DNA of 64,000 bases. It comes from Streptomyces sp. NBC_00683 (GTDB lineage: Bacteria; Actinomycetota; Actinomycetes; Streptomycetales; Streptomycetaceae). Positions 9,060-21,863 of the stretch are shown in pieces. The stretch is taken from contig NZ_CP109013.1 in NCBI RefSeq assembly GCF_036226745.1, forward strand, positions 7,936,001 to 8,000,000. The letters run 5' to 3'. The position numbers and the translations under genes were made by a program. The first letter of the stretch is position 1, and the number at the start of each line of letters is the position of its first letter. The notes beneath the pieces are model-generated. The model had not been told where the DNA came from and did not search any database. It was given only the letters and a program-made list of their open reading frames with translations.

Positions 9060-12000
9060 ATGATGGATCCGAACGCTCGACTCGTACTGCTTTCTCCCGC
9101 GAGCCTGGCCGACGTGCGCCGGCGGACCGGTAACCGCTCCGACAGGACCATCGCCGAAGCGTGCGCCATAGGTCTCTCGTACTGGGCGACCGGCCTGGGG
9201 CCCGACGGCATCGACCTCACCCCGGGGACCCTGTTCGCGGATGTTCTCGGGTGGGTCGACAACGGCGGTTCCGGGCCTGTCGGTTGGGAGGTCGGTGCGG
9301 ACGGCCGGAGCATCGCCGTCCCCGAAGGCGTCCTGCGGGCCGACGCACAGCTCGCCCTGGAGGACCTGGCCGACTTCCCGGACCGGCCCATCGGCAGCAT
9401 CGGCCCGTCCGGTGCGGCGGCGCGGATCGAAGCCCTGGCCGAGTGGAACGACACCGACGCCGACCGGGTCCGCCCGACCATGGTGGAGATGTTCCGCGAG
9501 CAGGCGCGGGCCAGGCCCGACGCCGTTGCCGTCGTCGACGAGAACCGGTCGCTGACCTACCGTCAGGTGGCCGAACTGTCGGCGCAGCTGGCCCACCATC
9601 TGGTGGGACGCGGACTCACCGCGGAACAGGTCGTCGGTATATCGCTGGGCCGCTCCGCCGACATGGTGATCGGGCTGCTCGGTGTGCTCCAGGCAGGCTG
9701 TGCGTTCGTGCCGCTCGATCCGCAGTGGCCCGCCGCGCGCCGCGCCGTCGTCGTCGAGGACGCCCGGGTCGTGCTGCAGCTCAACGACTCGGGCGAGCAC
9801 AACCCGGGTGAACCGGAAGCCGTGGCCGTGGACCTCGGCGACTGGAAGTTCGCCTCCCGCCCCGTCGAGGCGCCCGAGGTCACCGTCCCCGGCGACGCCC
9901 TGGCGTACGTGATCTTCACGTCCGGTTCCACCGGGCGGCCCAAGGGCGCGATGATCCGGCACGAAGCGATCAGCGAGCGCCTGCTGTGGCAGGTCGACGA
10001 GATCCTGCGCTTCGGCCATGACGACGCGTCACTCTTCAAGGCCCCGCTGTCCTTCGACATCTCCATCAACGAGATCTTCCTGCCGCTGGTGTCCGGCGGC
10101 AGGCTCGTGGTCCTGCGGCCCGGCGGCGAACGCGACCCGCACCACCTGCTGAGCGTGATCGCCGAACACCGCGTCACCTTCACGTACCTGGTGTCGTCCA
10201 TGCTGGACGTGCTGCTGGAGATCGCGGGCGACTCCGGGCGGCTGGACAGTCTGCGGCACGTGTGGTGCGGCGGCGAGGTGCTGACCCCGGAGCTGTACGA
10301 GCGCTTCCGTACCCGGCTCGACATCCCCATGTACCACGGCTACGGCCCGGCCGAGACGACGATCGGCGTCAGCCACGTCATCTACCGGGGCGAGGCGGAA
10401 CGCCTGTCGACATCGATCGGCAAGGCCAACCCCAACACCCAGCTGTACGTGCTCGACGACGAACTGCGCCCCGTCCCCGTCGGTGTCGGCGGCGAACTGT
10501 ACGTGGGCGGATTCCTCCTGGGGCGCGGCTACGTCAACGCGGCCGGCCTGACGGCGTCCCGGTTCGTGGCGAACCCCTTCGCGGGGGACGGGTCCCGGCT
10601 GTACCGGACCGGTGACCTCGCGCGCTACGCCCCGGACGGGTCGCTGGACTTCCTCGGCCGGGCCGACAACCAGATCAAGATCCGCGGCATGCGTCTGGAG
10701 ATCGAGGACGTCGAGGCCGGTCTCGCGGAGCACCCCGGCGTACGGCACACCTGCGTCGTCGCCAAGAAGAACACGGCGGGCGGCACCTACCTCGTGGGGT
10801 ACGTGATCCCGGCCGCCGGCAGCGAGGACCTGCGCGCCGACGAGGTCAGGGCGTGGGCCGTGGAGCACATGGTGGAGTACATGGTGCCCGCCCACACCGT
10901 CGTGATGAAGGAGTTCCCGCTCACCGCGAACGGCAAGCTCGACCGGAAGGCGCTGCCCGAGCCGGTCATCGGTACCGGTTCGGTCGTCCCGCCCGCCACC
11001 GAGAACGAGCGCGTGGTGTGCGCGACGGTCGCGGCGGTACTGCGGCTCGACGAGGTCGGCGTCGACCAGGACTTCTTCCGGCTCGGCGGAGACAGCATCC
11101 TGGCCATCTCCCTGCTGAGCGCGCTGCGCGAGGCGGGCCTGTACGTCACGGCACGCCAGATCTTCACCAACAGTGTCGTGGGCGCGCTGGCGGCGGTGGC
11201 GAGCCGCGAGGACGTGTCCACGGTGCGGCACGGCGACGTGGCGACCGGTTCCGTCGTCGGATCGCCCATCGTGCAGTGGCTCGGTGAGACCACGGACGCC
11301 ATCGACGGCTTCGTACAGTCGATGGTCCTGAACACCCCGGCGGACCTGACCGCCGACGCCCTGGACGAGATCCTCACCGCCGTGGTCGGACGCCACGACA
11401 TGCTGCGCGCCCACTTGGTGCGCGGTGAACGCTGGAGCTTCGACATCCCCGAGGCGGCCCCGGCAGCCGCGGTGTGGCAGGAGAGCGACCGTCCCCTCGA
11501 CGCGTGCGTGGAACTCGCCACCGACGGGCTGGACCCGGACAACGGCGTGATGCTGCGAGCCGTCTGGCGACCGGAGTCGCGCCAGCTGGTCGTCGTCGTG
11601 CACCACCTGGTGATCGACGGCGTGTCCTGGCGGGTCCTGATGGAGGACCTGGCCACGGCGTGGCGCCAGGTCTCCTCCGGCGAAGCGGTCGAACTGCCTT
11701 CGGTGGGCACGTCGTTCCGGCGCTGGACCGAACTGCTCCAGCAGGCGGAATTCGACGCGGACCGTGCCTACTTCGAGCGCCCCCTGCCGGGAGTGGACGA
11801 ACCCGTGGGCAGGCGCGCGCTGTCCGAAGCCGACACGGTCGTCCGGGAGCGCACCCGGACCGTCTCCGTCGGCCCCGAGATCACGGCCGCGCTGCTGGGC
11901 GAGATTCCCGCGAAGTTCCACGCGGGCGTCAACGACGTCCTGCTGACCGCGCTCGCGGTCTCCCTCGCCCGGTGGCGCCGCGACCTCGGGCAGGACCAGA

Positions 12001-15000
12001 CGTTCGCGCACATCGAACTCGAGGGCCACGGGCGCGAAGGCCGGTTCGTGGCGGGCGCCGCCGGCTTCGAGCCCGAACTGTCGCGGACCGTGGGCTGGTT
12101 CACCACCCTGTTCCCGGTGACCGTCGACCCCGGCGCGGCAACCGACCTCACGGCACCCGAGTACCTGGCCGCAGCACTCAAGGCGGTCAAGGAAGACCTC
12201 GCCAGGGTGCCCAGCAACGGCGTTTCCTACGGTGCCCTGCGCTACCTGGCCGACACCGGGTTCGACGCGCCCGCACCCCAGGTGCTGTTCAACTACCTGG
12301 GACGCTTCGACTCCGGCGCGACCAGAGACTGGCAGCCCGCGGGCACCACCGGGCAGTTGGGCGAGAAGCGTGACCCGAGGATGCGCCTCCCGCGTCCCCT
12401 GGAGTTCAACGCGATCGCCGAACCCGCGTCGACCGGCGAGTACGAGCTGGTCACCACCATCTCCTGGCCCGACGGGATGTTCACCGACGAGGACATCGCG
12501 ACCGTCGGCGAGTACCTGCGGGCGGCCCTGGCCGGACTGGCCGCACTCGACCAGGGCGGCCACTCTCCCAGTGACTTCGGCCTGGTGACGCTCACGCAGG
12601 CCGACGTCGACGCCCTGGACGGACCGGAGCTGCGGGACATCCTGCCGCTGACCCCGTTGCAGGAGGGCCTGTACTTCCACTCGGTCTTCGACGACGACTC
12701 GGCGGGCAGCTACGTCGAGCAGCAGTTGCTGACCCTGGAGGGCGAGGTGGACGCCGACCGGCTCACGGCGGCGGCCACCCGGCTGCTCAGCCTGTATCCG
12801 AACCTGGCCGCCAGGTTCGTGGCCCTCGCCGACGGCCGTGTGGTCTCCGTGCTGGAGAGCGGCGCCCAGGCGCCGTTCACCACGCTGGACCGCCCCGGCA
12901 TCACCGACGCCGAGATCCGCGACTACGCCGAGCGGGACCGCCGTGCCGGATTCGACCTGGCCACCGGCCCGCTGATGCGGTACACCCTCGTCCGCGCGGG
13001 CTCCGGCCGGAACGTACTGGTGCAGACCGTGCACCACATCATCGCCGACGGCTGGTCGGTGCCCCCGATGCTGCGTACCCTGCTGGCCGAGTACCACCGG
13101 CCGGGGACCGCGTTCCAGATCGGCGGTTTCCCCGACTACGTGCACTGGCTCGCCGGACGCGACGACGACGAGAGCGACCGCGTCTGGCACGACCAGCTCG
13201 CGGATCTGCCCGGCCCCTCACTGGTCGCCGAAGGGCACACACCCTCCGACCGGTTCACCGACATCGCCGTGGAGCCGACGGACGACATCGACGCGGCAGC
13301 CCGGTCGGCCGGCGTGCCGCTCAGCGTGGCCGTGCACAGCGCGTGGGCGGTGACGCTGGGCGGCATCCTGCAGGGCAGGGACGTGGTGTTCGGCTCCACG
13401 GTGTCCGGGCGTGACGCGGATGTGCCCGGTATCGGGGACATGGTGGGCCTGTTCATCAACACGATCCCCGTACGCGCCCGGTGGGAGGACACCACCACGG
13501 CGGGCGACCTGCTCGCCTCCGTACGGGAACACCAGAGCGCGGTGCTGCCGCACCAGCACGTCTCGCTGGCGAGGATCGGCCGGCAGGCCGGCGCCGGTTC
13601 CCGCTTCGACACCCTGGTGGTGTTCGACGTCGCGACCGACGTGGACGCTCTGCGGGGACCCGACGACGAGCTGGTCATCGCCGACATCGTCAACGAGGGC
13701 GCCCCGCACTACCCGTTGACGCTGGTGGTCGAGCGCGCACTCGACGGCCGTCCCCGCTTCAACCTGATCTACGACGGTGAGCTGCTGCGCGAAGCGAGCG
13801 CCCGGGCCGTCCTGAGCACCTTCACCCGGACCCTCACCGGCCTCCTGACCCGGCCGGACGCACCGGTCGACGACCTGGCACCCGACGACGCCCGACGCCC
13901 CGAGCGGATCACCCCGACGACCCTGGGCGCGCTGTTCGACGCCGCCGCGAACCGCGACCCCGCCGCCACCGCCGTCACCCAGTGCGCTCTCGACGGCAGC
14001 ACCAGGTCACTGACCTACGGGGAACTGGAGGCGGCGAAGAACGAGCTGGCCTCGGCTCTTCGAGCGGCCGGTGTCGGACCGGGCGAGCGCGTGGCCGTCG
14101 CCGTCCCCCGCTCCCTGGAGCAGGTCGTCGCCCTCGTCGCGATCGTCTCCGCGGGCGGCGCGTACGTGCCGCTGGACCTGGCGTACCCGGACGAACGACT
14201 GGAGTACATCCTCTCCGACGCCGCTCCGCAGGTCGTTCTCGTCGACCGTGAACAGCGGGACCGCTTCACCGAACTGCTGACCCGGGAAGGCCTGTCGGCC
14301 CGCGTGCTCGTCCAGGGGGACGAGCTGCCGCAGGCCGACGAGCTGCCCGACGACACCGCGGCAGGCTGGTACGACCCGGCGTACGTGATCTACACGTCCG
14401 GATCGACCGGCAGGCCCAAGGGCGTCGTCGTCCCGCACTCCAGCGTGGTGGCACTGCTCGCGAACACCCGGCCCGACATGGACTTCGGCCCGCAGGACGT
14501 GTGGGTCCAGTTCCACTCGTACTCCTTCGACTTCGCTGTCTGGGAGCTGTGGGGCGCGCTGGTGCACGGCGGAGAGCTGCTGGTGCCGGAGTACGCGCTG
14601 ACCCGTTCCCCGGTCGACTTCCACCGGCTGGTCCAGGAGCGCGGAGTGACCGTGCTCAACCAGACCCCGTCGGCGTTCTACCGGTTCATCGAGGCCGACC
14701 GGCACGCCGGCGGGCCGGCCACCGCACTGCGCCGGATCATCTTCGGCGGCGAAGCACTCGACCCCGTGCGGCTGCGCGGCTGGGTCGACCGGCACGGCAC
14801 CCGTTCGCCCGAGCTGGTCAACATGTACGGCATCACCGAGACCACCGTCCACGTCACCCACCGGGTGCTCACCGACGAGGACTTCGGCGAGGACGTCAGC
14901 CCGATCGGCGGTCCGATCCCCGGCCTGGTCACCTACCTGCTCGACGACCGGCTCCGGCCGGTACCGCCGGGCCGTGTCGGCGCCATCTACGTCGCCGGCG

Positions 15001-18000
15001 ACCAGGTGTCCCTCGGCTACCTGGGCAGGCCCGGACTCACCGCGGGCCGCTTCGTCGCGAACCCGTTCGCGGGCGACGGCTCCCGCATGTACCACACGGG
15101 CGACCTCGCGCTCCGCACGCTCGACGGCGAGCTGCAGTTCGCCGGCCGCGCCGACGACCAGGTGCAGCTCAAGGGATTCCGTATCGAGCTCGGCGAGGTG
15201 GAGGCCGCGATCCGGGAACTCGACGGCGTGGTCGATGTGGCTGTCACCGTGGCGGAGGGCGGCGAGCACCTCGTCGCGCACGTCGTGGGACGGGTGCCCG
15301 GCGACCTCACCGGCCTGCTGTCGGCGAAGCTGCCCGTGCACATGGTGCCGGGCCGGGTCCTGCCGGTCGACGCCCTCCCGCTGACGGTCAACGGCAAGCT
15401 GGACCGCAAGGCCCTGGCCGAGCGTGCCGCACAGGACGACACCCCGGCCGCGGGCGATTCCGTACCCGCCGCACAGGGCGACGCCCCGGCGGCCACGGGC
15501 GACTCCGCACTCGCCGCACTGGTCGGCATCTTCGCCGAGACGCTGCCCGGTTCCGCGGACGTGGACGGTGACACCGACTTCTTCATGGCCGGGGGCGACA
15601 GCATCGTCGCCATCACCGTGATCAACCGGGCCAGAGCGCTCGGACTCCCGATCGCGCCCCGCGACGTGTTCCTCCTCAAGACACCGCGCGCGCTCGCCGA
15701 GCACCTTCAGACGCGCACTCCGCAGACCGCGGTCGCCGAGCCCGCCCGCCGCGAGGACGGCCCGCTGCCGCCGACGCCGATCATCCTGCGCCAGCGGGAA
15801 CTGGGCGGCTCGCTCGCCCGGTTCGCCCAGGCCAGGGCGCTGGTGGCGGCCGAGGGCACCGGGTTCGCCGATGCCGAGCGCGCCGCGAACGCGGTCGTGG
15901 CCGCGCACCCCGCCCTCCGGCTGCGACTGCACGTCGAGCACGGGGTGTGGGCACTGCGCACCGAACCCGCCCGTGAGGTCACCGTCGTCCGGACGGACAC
16001 GGACGACGCGACGGCCGCGGCGAACGAAGCCGCCGGGCGCCTCGATCCCGAGTCCGGAGAAGTGATCGCGTTCTCCTGGCTCGCGGCGAGCCGGACCCTG
16101 GTGGTCACCGTGCACCACATAGCCGTCGACTCGGTGTCCTGGCTCGTCCTGCTGGACGACCTGGCCGCCGCCATGGGCGGGGCCCCGCTCGCACCGCCGA
16201 CCACGTCCTACGCCGAGTACGCCGAAGCGCTGAACTCCGGGTCCTCCCACGCCACCGACGACCTCGGGCACTGGATCACCACGCTCCAGGCACCGGCGCT
16301 GCTGCCCGCGGTCGAGGGTCTGCACGGGACCACCGTCGTGCTCGCCGCCGACGTGAGCGACCGGGTGACGCGTACCGCCCCCTCCGTACTGGGCGTCGGC
16401 CTCACCGAGTTGCTGTGCGGCGCGCTGCGGACCGCGCTGACACAGATCCAGCGCTCGCCCACCGATCTCGCGATCGAACTGGAGCGGCACGGCCGGGTCC
16501 CGGCGCTGGAGCACCACGACTACACCCGTACGGTCGGCTGGTTCACCTCCATCGCCCCGGTGCGGCTCACGGCGCACACCGACCCCGTCGCGGCGGCGCG
16601 CGAACTCGCCGAACGCCAGCCGGACGAGCGCGGCCACGTCGCCTACGGCCGGCTCAGGTACCTCAACCCGCAGACGGCCCCCCTGCTGAAGGCCCGTCCG
16701 CAGGTGCTGTTCAACTACCTCGGACGGGGCAGCGAGTCCCAGGCGCTGCACATCACCGGCGGGGACCAGGGCAGCCCGTACGCCGTCGAGGTCAACGCGT
16801 GGACCGACGACACCACCGGAAGCCTGCACGCGTCGTTCACCCTCGCCGACGGCATCCCCGACGAGATCGCCGTGCACTGGCTGGGCGCACTGCAGCGCAT
16901 CGCCGAGGCCTCCGCGACGGCCGAGCGCACGGCACCGGTCACACCGCTCCAGAGGGGCCTGTTCTTCCAGGCCCAGATGGCGGGCGAAGCCGGACACTAC
17001 GTCGCGCAGAGCTACTTCACCTTCGACCGGCGCCTGGACACCGACGCGCTGGCCGAGGCGATGGCGTACGTGATCGCACGGCACCCGGTCGTGGGCGCCG
17101 GTTTCACCACCGACGACAACGGAAACCCGGTCCAGGTGATCAAGGCGGGCCGGCGGGTCGCCGTCCGCACGGTCCATCCGGAGACGGACGCGGACGTGGA
17201 AGCACTGCGCATCCGGGACCGTGACACGGGATTCGACCCGGACGAGCCGCCGATGGTCCGGCTGACCGTGGTCCGTCTGCCCGACGACCGCGACGGTCTG
17301 CTGCTCAGCTACCACCTGCTGCTGTGGGACGGCTGGTCCCGCGAGATCCTGCTGCGGGACCTGTTCGACGCCTATCAGGCCGTCCTCGCCGGCGAACGGC
17401 TGGACGCGACACCGGTCACACCCGGATTCGAGGACTACGCCCGGGCGCTCGACGCCAGGGACCCCGCCGTATCCGAACGCTTCTGGGCGGAGCATCTGGC
17501 CGGCCTCACCGGCCCGACGCTCCTCGCCGGACCGAACCCGACCCTCACGGACGACCTGCCGCGCGCACTCGTGCACAAGCTGTCCGCCGAACAGTCGGAA
17601 CTGCTGCGGGAAGCGGCCAGGGCCCACGGCGTCACGCTGAACTCGGTGCTGACCGGCGCCTTCGGCCTCCTGCTGGGCGCGCACACGGGCCGGAGCGACG
17701 CCGCGTTCGGCGTGACCGTCTCCGGCCGTGAGGGCGAGGGACTGTCCGACATCGTCGGCGTGCTGCTCAACACCGTGCCCATGTGGACGCGGGCACGGCC
17801 GGACGACACCGTCGGTGAGTACCTGTCGGCCGTCCAGACGGCGAGGGTCGCGGCGATGGAGCACGAGCACCTGGGACTCGGCGAGATCCAGCGGGCCAGC
17901 GGGCACGACACCCTGTTCGACAACCTGTTCGTGCTTCAGAACTTCCTGGACATGGACGCGTTCGCCGAGATGAACGCCAGGCACGGCATCACCTCGGTGA

Positions 18001-19988
18001 AGGCCGACGACTCGACGCACTACCCGTTCACCTGGGTCGTCACGCCCGGCGACCGGCTCACCGTCAAGCTGGAGCACCGCGACGGCGACACCGGGAACGC
18101 CCGTCGTCTCCTCGACGACTACCTGCGCGTGCTCGAGGACCTGGCCCGCTCCACCGGCCCGGTCGGCGCACTGCCCGGTCCGGGTCCCGAGCCCGAGCCC
18201 GCCGAGCGCACGGACGTCGGTACGGACACCGTCGTCGACCGGTTCGACCGGGCGGCGGACCGTGACCCGCAGCGGGTCGCCCTCGTCGCCCACGGCGCGA
18301 CCATGACCTTCGCCCAGCTCCGGGACCGCAGCCGAGCGCTGGCGGGCGTACTCGCCGGGTGCGGCATCGGCCCGGAGACGGCCGTGGGCCTCGCGGTCCC
18401 GCGCTCCCTCGACTCGATCGTGGCACTGTTCGCCGTACTGCGTGTCGGTGCCGCGTACGTACCCCTGGAGCTCGACCACCCGGACGAGCGGATCGCCGCG
18501 ATCGTCGAGGAGGCCGGCCCGAAGGTCATCCTCACCGTGAGCGCCGTGTCGCCCAGGCTGACCGGCGACCTGATCGAGCTCGACCGCCCCCTGCCCGAGG
18601 CCGAACCGTTCGTGACGTTCGCGCCCGACGCCCCGAACCGCCTGCGGCACCCCGCGTACACGATCTTCACCTCCGGATCGACCGGGAAGCCCAAGGGCGT
18701 GGTGACCGAGTACGCCGGGCTCACCAACATGCTGATCAACCATCAGCGCCGGATCTTCGAGCCGGTGCTGGCGGAGCACGAGAACAGGGTCTTCCGGATC
18801 GCCCACACCGTGTCGTTCGCCTTCGACATGTCGTGGGAGGAATTGCTGTGGCTCGCCGACGGCCACGAGGTGCACATCTGCGACGAGGAACTGCGCCGCG
18901 ACGCACCCCGTCTGGTCGAGTACTGCGTCGAGCACGGCATCGACGTCATCAACGTGACTCCGACCTACGCACAGCAACTGGTGGCCGAGGGCCTGCTCGC
19001 CGACCCCGAACGCCGGCCCGCGCTCGTGCTGCTGGGCGGCGAGGCCGTCACGCCGAGGCTGTGGCAGACACTCGCCGAGACCGAGGGGACCGTCGGCTAC
19101 AACCTGTACGGCCCCACCGAGTACACCATCAACACCCTCGGCGTCGGCACCTTCGAATGCCAGGACCCGGTGGTCGGCGTCGCGATCGACAACACCGAGG
19201 TGTACGTGCTCGACCCGTGGCTGCGGCCCCTGCCGGACGGTGTTCCCGGTGAGCTGTACGTGTCGGGCATCGGCATCGCGCGTGGCTACCTCGGCCAGAG
19301 CGCCCAGACCGCGCACCGGTTCGTCGCCTGCCCGTTCGGTACACCCGGCGAGCGCATGTACCGCACCGGGGACCTGGTGGTCCGGCGGCCCGACGGGAAC
19401 CTGATGTACCTGGGCCGCACCGACCAGCAGGTCAAGATCCGCGGGCACCGGGTGGAGCTGGGCGAAGTGGAGGCCGCGTTCGCGGCTCACCCGGAGGTGC
19501 GTTTCGCCGCCGCCGTCGCCCAGCCCGCCCCGGAGGTCGACGGAGCGTACCGGCTGGCCGCCTACCTCGTGCTCGGTGACGCGGACCTGGCCGCGGTCGC
19601 GGCCGAAGTGGGCGCCGCACTGCCGGACTTCCTGCGCCCGACGCACTACGCCCAGGTCGACAGCATCCCGCTGACGGTGAACGGGAAGGCCGACACCAAG
19701 GCGCTCCCGGAGGCCAAGCCCCTGGGCGTGCTGACCACGGCGGGAGAGCGCGGCCCGGAGACCGAGACCGAGACCGTGGTGTGCGAGTTCTTCGCCGAGG
19801 CACTGGACCTGGACGATGACGAAGTGAGCGCGGTGAGCGACTTCGTGTCCCTCGGAGGACACTCCATGCTGGCGGTGCGGCTGATCGGGCTGCTCCGCCG
19901 GGAGTACGGTCCCGTGATCACGATCCGTGACCTGCTCGAACTGCGAACCCCGGAAGCGATTGCCAGCCACCTTGATGACAACTCCTGA
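9060..19988 (+). CDS. cchH: Coelichelin non-ribosomal peptide synthetase CchH
   Basis: A 3642-residue trimodular NRPS. The order is A1 (about 140-630), T1 (serine in LGGDS near 678), E1 (about 720-1150), C2 (about 1190-1600; HHIIADG near 1325), A2 (about 1615-2115), T2 (AGGDS near 2178), E2 (HHIAVDS near 2352), C3 (about 2625-3045), A3 (about 3057-3545) and T3 (LGGHS near 3598). There is no C-terminal thioesterase. Specificity residues read in place fit codes remembered for coelichelin: A1 D-I-N-Y-W-G-G-I-G for formyl-hydroxyornithine, A2 D-F-W-N-I-G-M-V-H for threonine, A3 D-M-E-N-L-G-L-I-N for hydroxyornithine. Oddly, the C3 active-site motif reads HLLLWDG, with the second, catalytic histidine replaced by leucine. 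The known product is a tetrapeptide made by three modules. Confidence 0.96.
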   Translation: MMDPNARLVLLSPASLADVRRRTGNRSDRTIAEACAIGLSYWATGLGPDGIDLTPGTLFADVLGWVDNGGSGPVGWEVGADGRSIAVPEGVLRADAQLALEDLADFPDRPIGSIGPSGAAARIEALAEWNDTDADRVRPTMVEMFREQARARPDAVAVVDENRSLTYRQVAELSAQLAHHLVGRGLTAEQVVGISLGRSADMVIGLLGVLQAGCAFVPLDPQWPAARRAVVVEDARVVLQLNDSGEHNPGEPEAVAVDLGDWKFASRPVEAPEVTVPGDALAYVIFTSGSTGRPKGAMIRHEAISERLLWQVDEILRFGHDDASLFKAPLSFDISINEIFLPLVSGGRLVVLRPGGERDPHHLLSVIAEHRVTFTYLVSSMLDVLLEIAGDSGRLDSLRHVWCGGEVLTPELYERFRTRLDIPMYHGYGPAETTIGVSHVIYRGEAERLSTSIGKANPNTQLYVLDDELRPVPVGVGGELYVGGFLLGRGYVNAAGLTASRFVANPFAGDGSRLYRTGDLARYAPDGSLDFLGRADNQIKIRGMRLEIEDVEAGLAEHPGVRHTCVVAKKNTAGGTYLVGYVIPAAGSEDLRADEVRAWAVEHMVEYMVPAHTVVMKEFPLTANGKLDRKALPEPVIGTGSVVPPATENERVVCATVAAVLRLDEVGVDQDFFRLGGDSILAISLLSALREAGLYVTARQIFTNSVVGALAAVASREDVSTVRHGDVATGSVVGSPIVQWLGETTDAIDGFVQSMVLNTPADLTADALDEILTAVVGRHDMLRAHLVRGERWSFDIPEAAPAAAVWQESDRPLDACVELATDGLDPDNGVMLRAVWRPESRQLVVVVHHLVIDGVSWRVLMEDLATAWRQVSSGEAVELPSVGTSFRRWTELLQQAEFDADRAYFERPLPGVDEPVGRRALSEADTVVRERTRTVSVGPEITAALLGEIPAKFHAGVNDVLLTALAVSLARWRRDLGQDQTFAHIELEGHGREGRFVAGAAGFEPELSRTVGWFTTLFPVTVDPGAATDLTAPEYLAAALKAVKEDLARVPSNGVSYGALRYLADTGFDAPAPQVLFNYLGRFDSGATRDWQPAGTTGQLGEKRDPRMRLPRPLEFNAIAEPASTGEYELVTTISWPDGMFTDEDIATVGEYLRAALAGLAALDQGGHSPSDFGLVTLTQADVDALDGPELRDILPLTPLQEGLYFHSVFDDDSAGSYVEQQLLTLEGEVDADRLTAAATRLLSLYPNLAARFVALADGRVVSVLESGAQAPFTTLDRPGITDAEIRDYAERDRRAGFDLATGPLMRYTLVRAGSGRNVLVQTVHHIIADGWSVPPMLRTLLAEYHRPGTAFQIGGFPDYVHWLAGRDDDESDRVWHDQLADLPGPSLVAEGHTPSDRFTDIAVEPTDDIDAAARSAGVPLSVAVHSAWAVTLGGILQGRDVVFGSTVSGRDADVPGIGDMVGLFINTIPVRARWEDTTTAGDLLASVREHQSAVLPHQHVSLARIGRQAGAGSRFDTLVVFDVATDVDALRGPDDELVIADIVNEGAPHYPLTLVVERALDGRPRFNLIYDGELLREASARAVLSTFTRTLTGLLTRPDAPVDDLAPDDARRPERITPTTLGALFDAAANRDPAATAVTQCALDGSTRSLTYGELEAAKNELASALRAAGVGPGERVAVAVPRSLEQVVALVAIVSAGGAYVPLDLAYPDERLEYILSDAAPQVVLVDREQRDRFTELLTREGLSARVLVQGDELPQADELPDDTAAGWYDPAYVIYTSGSTGRPKGVVVPHSSVVALLANTRPDMDFGPQDVWVQFHSYSFDFAVWELWGALVHGGELLVPEYALTRSPVDFHRLVQERGVTVLNQTPSAFYRFIEADRHAGGPATALRRIIFGGEALDPVRLRGWVDRHGTRSPELVNMYGITETTVHVTHRVLTDEDFGEDVSPIGGPIPGLVTYLLDDRLRPVPPGRVGAIYVAGDQVSLGYLGRPGLTAGRFVANPFAGDGSRMYHTGDLALRTLDGELQFAGRADDQVQLKGFRIELGEVEAAIRELDGVVDVAVTVAEGGEHLVAHVVGRVPGDLTGLLSAKLPVHMVPGRVLPVDALPLTVNGKLDRKALAERAAQDDTPAAGDSVPAAQGDAPAATGDSALAALVGIFAETLPGSADVDGDTDFFMAGGDSIVAITVINRARALGLPIAPRDVFLLKTPRALAEHLQTRTPQTAVAEPARREDGPLPPTPIILRQRELGGSLARFAQARALVAAEGTGFADAERAANAVVAAHPALRLRLHVEHGVWALRTEPAREVTVVRTDTDDATAAANEAAGRLDPESGEVIAFSWLAASRTLVVTVHHIAVDSVSWLVLLDDLAAAMGGAPLAPPTTSYAEYAEALNSGSSHATDDLGHWITTLQAPALLPAVEGLHGTTVVLAADVSDRVTRTAPSVLGVGLTELLCGALRTALTQIQRSPTDLAIELERHGRVPALEHHDYTRTVGWFTSIAPVRLTAHTDPVAAARELAERQPDERGHVAYGRLRYLNPQTAPLLKARPQVLFNYLGRGSESQALHITGGDQGSPYAVEVNAWTDDTTGSLHASFTLADGIPDEIAVHWLGALQRIAEASATAERTAPVTPLQRGLFFQAQMAGEAGHYVAQSYFTFDRRLDTDALAEAMAYVIARHPVVGAGFTTDDNGNPVQVIKAGRRVAVRTVHPETDADVEALRIRDRDTGFDPDEPPMVRLTVVRLPDDRDGLLLSYHLLLWDGWSREILLRDLFDAYQAVLAGERLDATPVTPGFEDYARALDARDPAVSERFWAEHLAGLTGPTLLAGPNPTLTDDLPRALVHKLSAEQSELLREAARAHGVTLNSVLTGAFGLLLGAHTGRSDAAFGVTVSGREGEGLSDIVGVLLNTVPMWTRARPDDTVGEYLSAVQTARVAAMEHEHLGLGEIQRASGHDTLFDNLFVLQNFLDMDAFAEMNARHGITSVKADDSTHYPFTWVVTPGDRLTVKLEHRDGDTGNARRLLDDYLRVLEDLARSTGPVGALPGPGPEPEPAERTDVGTDTVVDRFDRAADRDPQRVALVAHGATMTFAQLRDRSRALAGVLAGCGIGPETAVGLAVPRSLDSIVALFAVLRVGAAYVPLELDHPDERIAAIVEEAGPKVILTVSAVSPRLTGDLIELDRPLPEAEPFVTFAPDAPNRLRHPAYTIFTSGSTGKPKGVVTEYAGLTNMLINHQRRIFEPVLAEHENRVFRIAHTVSFAFDMSWEELLWLADGHEVHICDEELRRDAPRLVEYCVEHGIDVINVTPTYAQQLVAEGLLADPERRPALVLLGGEAVTPRLWQTLAETEGTVGYNLYGPTEYTINTLGVGTFECQDPVVGVAIDNTEVYVLDPWLRPLPDGVPGELYVSGIGIARGYLGQSAQTAHRFVACPFGTPGERMYRTGDLVVRRPDGNLMYLGRTDQQVKIRGHRVELGEVEAAFAAHPEVRFAAAVAQPAPEVDGAYRLAAYLVLGDADLAAVAAEVGAALPDFLRPTHYAQVDSIPLTVNGKADTKALPEAKPLGVLTTAGERGPETETETVVCEFFAEALDLDDDEVSAVSDFVSLGGHSMLAVRLIGLLRREYGPVITIRDLLELRTPEAIASHLDDNS

Positions 19989-21675
19989 CACCCAGCGGCC
20001 CCGGCAGGGGGCCGACATCCTTCGGACCGCCCTGCGGCGCAACGTCGGCGCCATGACCCGGGGCACCGTCCTCATGGGCATGTACCAGGCCGGCGAGACC
20101 GCGTTCCCCATCGCGCTCGGTCTGATCGTCGAACACTCCTTGCAGGAGCGGAGCCTCGGCTCGCTCGGCCTGTCCATCGCCGCGCTGGCCGTGATCATCA
20201 CGACCGTGTCGCTGTCGTGGCGGTTCGGGATGCGCGTCCTGCAGCAGGCGAACACGACCGAGGCGCACCGCTGGCGGGTGCGGGTCGCGGCCTGCGGACT
20301 CCAGCCGGTGGCCAGGGACGTCGACCTGAAGTCCGGCGAGGTGCTGACCATCGCCACCGAGGACGCCGACCAGACCGCCGACATCATCGAGGTGGTGCCG
20401 CTGCTGATCAGCTCGCTGGTCGCGGTGGTGGTCGCGGCGGTCGCGCTGGGCCTGGCCGACATCCGGCTCGGCCTGCTCGTGATCGTGGGAACGGTCGCGA
20501 TCCTGTCGGTCCTGAGCGTGATGTCCAAGCGGATCGGCGCAAGCACCCAGGAACAGCAGGCCAGGGTGGCGAGGGCGGGGGCGAAGGTCGCCGACCTCAT
20601 CACCGGCCTGCGCCCGCTGCACGGCTTCGGCGGCAACCACGCGGCGTTCCTCTCCTACCGGAAGGTCAGCACGGAGGCGAAGCGGCAGGCGATCACCGTC
20701 GCCAAGGTGAACGGTGCGTACGCCGGCACCGCGCTGGCCCTCAACGCGGTGCTCGCCGCCGCCGTGACCCTGACGTCCGGATGGCTGGCGTTCGAAGGGC
20801 AGATCAGCATCGGGGAGCTCGTCATGGCCGTGGGGCTGGCGCAGTTCATCATGGAACCGCTCAAGATGTTCTCGGAGATGCCGAAGTACGTCATGATGGC
20901 GCGCGCGTCCGCCGAGCGGATGGCCCTCGTACTGGCCGCCCCGCCGGTGACGACCCCGGGCCCGGAGCGCCCGGCCGCCGGCGGTGACCTCGAGATCGAC
21001 TGCGTTCGGTACGGGGCGCTGCGCAAGCTGAAGTTCAAGGTCTCCGCGGGCGAGTTCGTGGCCATCGCCGCCTACCAGCCGCGCGCGGCGGCCGACTTCG
21101 CGTCGATCCTCGCCGTGAACGTCCCGCCCCACGCGTACGAGGGAGCGGTACGGGTCAGCGGGCACGAGATCGCGGACCTGTCGGTCGAGTCGGTCCGTGA
21201 GCACATGCTGGTGAACCCGTACGACGGGGAGATCTTCGCGGGCACCCTCCGTACGAACATCGACCCGTCGGGCACCAGCCCGATGGTTCCCGAGGCAGTC
21301 GAGGCGTCCATGCTGACCGATGTGGTCGCCCTGCACCGCGAAGGGCTCGACCACGGCGTCCGCGACCGCGGCGCGAACCTCTCCGGTGGGCAGCGCCAAC
21401 GGCTGTCCCTGGCCCGGGCCCTTGCCGCCGACTCCGACATCCTGGTTCTGCACGATCCGACGACAGCCGTCGACGCGGTCACCGAACAGCTCATCGCACG
21501 CAACATCGCGAAGATGCGCCGGGGCCGCACCACGGTCGTGTTCACCAGCAGCCCGGCGCTCCTGGACGCCGCCGACCGTGTCCTCGTCCTGGACGACGGG
21601 GTGGTCACCGCCGAGGACACCCATCGCAACCTGCTCGCCACGGACGAGGACTACTGCCTGGCCGTGGCTCGTTGA
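19975..21675 (+). CDS. cchI: ABC half-exporter CchI with degenerate nucleotide site
   Basis: A 566-residue transmembrane-plus-ATPase half transporter whose ATG overlaps the end of cchH by 14 bases. The ATPase domain has lost its P-loop: [13 protein letters not shown] stands where GxxGxGKST should be. The Walker B region reads [11 protein letters not shown], losing both the aspartate and the catalytic glutamate, and the switch histidine is replaced ([10 protein letters not shown]). The signature [15 protein letters not shown] is perfect. It therefore complements CchG, whose signature is broken but whose other motifs are intact. Together they probably export the apo-siderophore. A strong hairpin terminator follows. 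Confidence 0.9.
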   Translation: MTTPDTQRPRQGADILRTALRRNVGAMTRGTVLMGMYQAGETAFPIALGLIVEHSLQERSLGSLGLSIAALAVIITTVSLSWRFGMRVLQQANTTEAHRWRVRVAACGLQPVARDVDLKSGEVLTIATEDADQTADIIEVVPLLISSLVAVVVAAVALGLADIRLGLLVIVGTVAILSVLSVMSKRIGASTQEQQARVARAGAKVADLITGLRPLHGFGGNHAAFLSYRKVSTEAKRQAITVAKVNGAYAGTALALNAVLAAAVTLTSGWLAFEGQISIGELVMAVGLAQFIMEPLKMFSEMPKYVMMARASAERMALVLAAPPVTTPGPERPAAGGDLEIDCVRYGALRKLKFKVSAGEFVAIAAYQPRAAADFASILAVNVPPHAYEGAVRVSGHEIADLSVESVREHMLVNPYDGEIFAGTLRTNIDPSGTSPMVPEAVEASMLTDVVALHREGLDHGVRDRGANLSGGQRQRLSLARALAADSDILVLHDPTTAVDAVTEQLIARNIAKMRRGRTTVVFTSSPALLDAADRVLVLDDGVVTAEDTHRNLLATDEDYCLAVAR

Positions 21676-21677
21676 CC

Positions 21678-21713
21678 GGGCCGGGTCTCCCGTACCCACG
21701 GGAGACCCGGCCC
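21678..21713 (+). terminator. Strong hairpin after cchI
   Basis: A perfect 16-base-pair inverted repeat begins three bases after the cchI stop. The left arm is GGGCCGGGTCTCCCGT, the loop is ACCC, and the right arm is its complement. There is no U tract, as is usual for Streptomyces terminators. It separates the NRPS transcript from the acyltransferase gene. Confidence 0.85.
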
Positions 21714-21863
21714 GCCCGGGTTCCGCGTGCCGTCCTGCGGGGGACCCCCGCTGAGCGACTGGGTATCCGGCGGGCCGCCGTTTGAGCACCGGTACTCAGG
21801 CCCGCGGGATGCTTCCGGACCACGATGGGGATCACCATCGTCCGAGTCCGGGAGGAACCGCCC

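Noticed and set aside
8337..10019. Long minus-strand frame opposite cchG/cchH
   Set aside because: Arginine/proline-rich translation with no recognisable domain; caused by high GC.
14007..20636. A 2209-codon minus-strand frame opposite cchH
   Set aside because: Antisense shadow of the NRPS; the plus strand encodes perfect NRPS motifs throughout.
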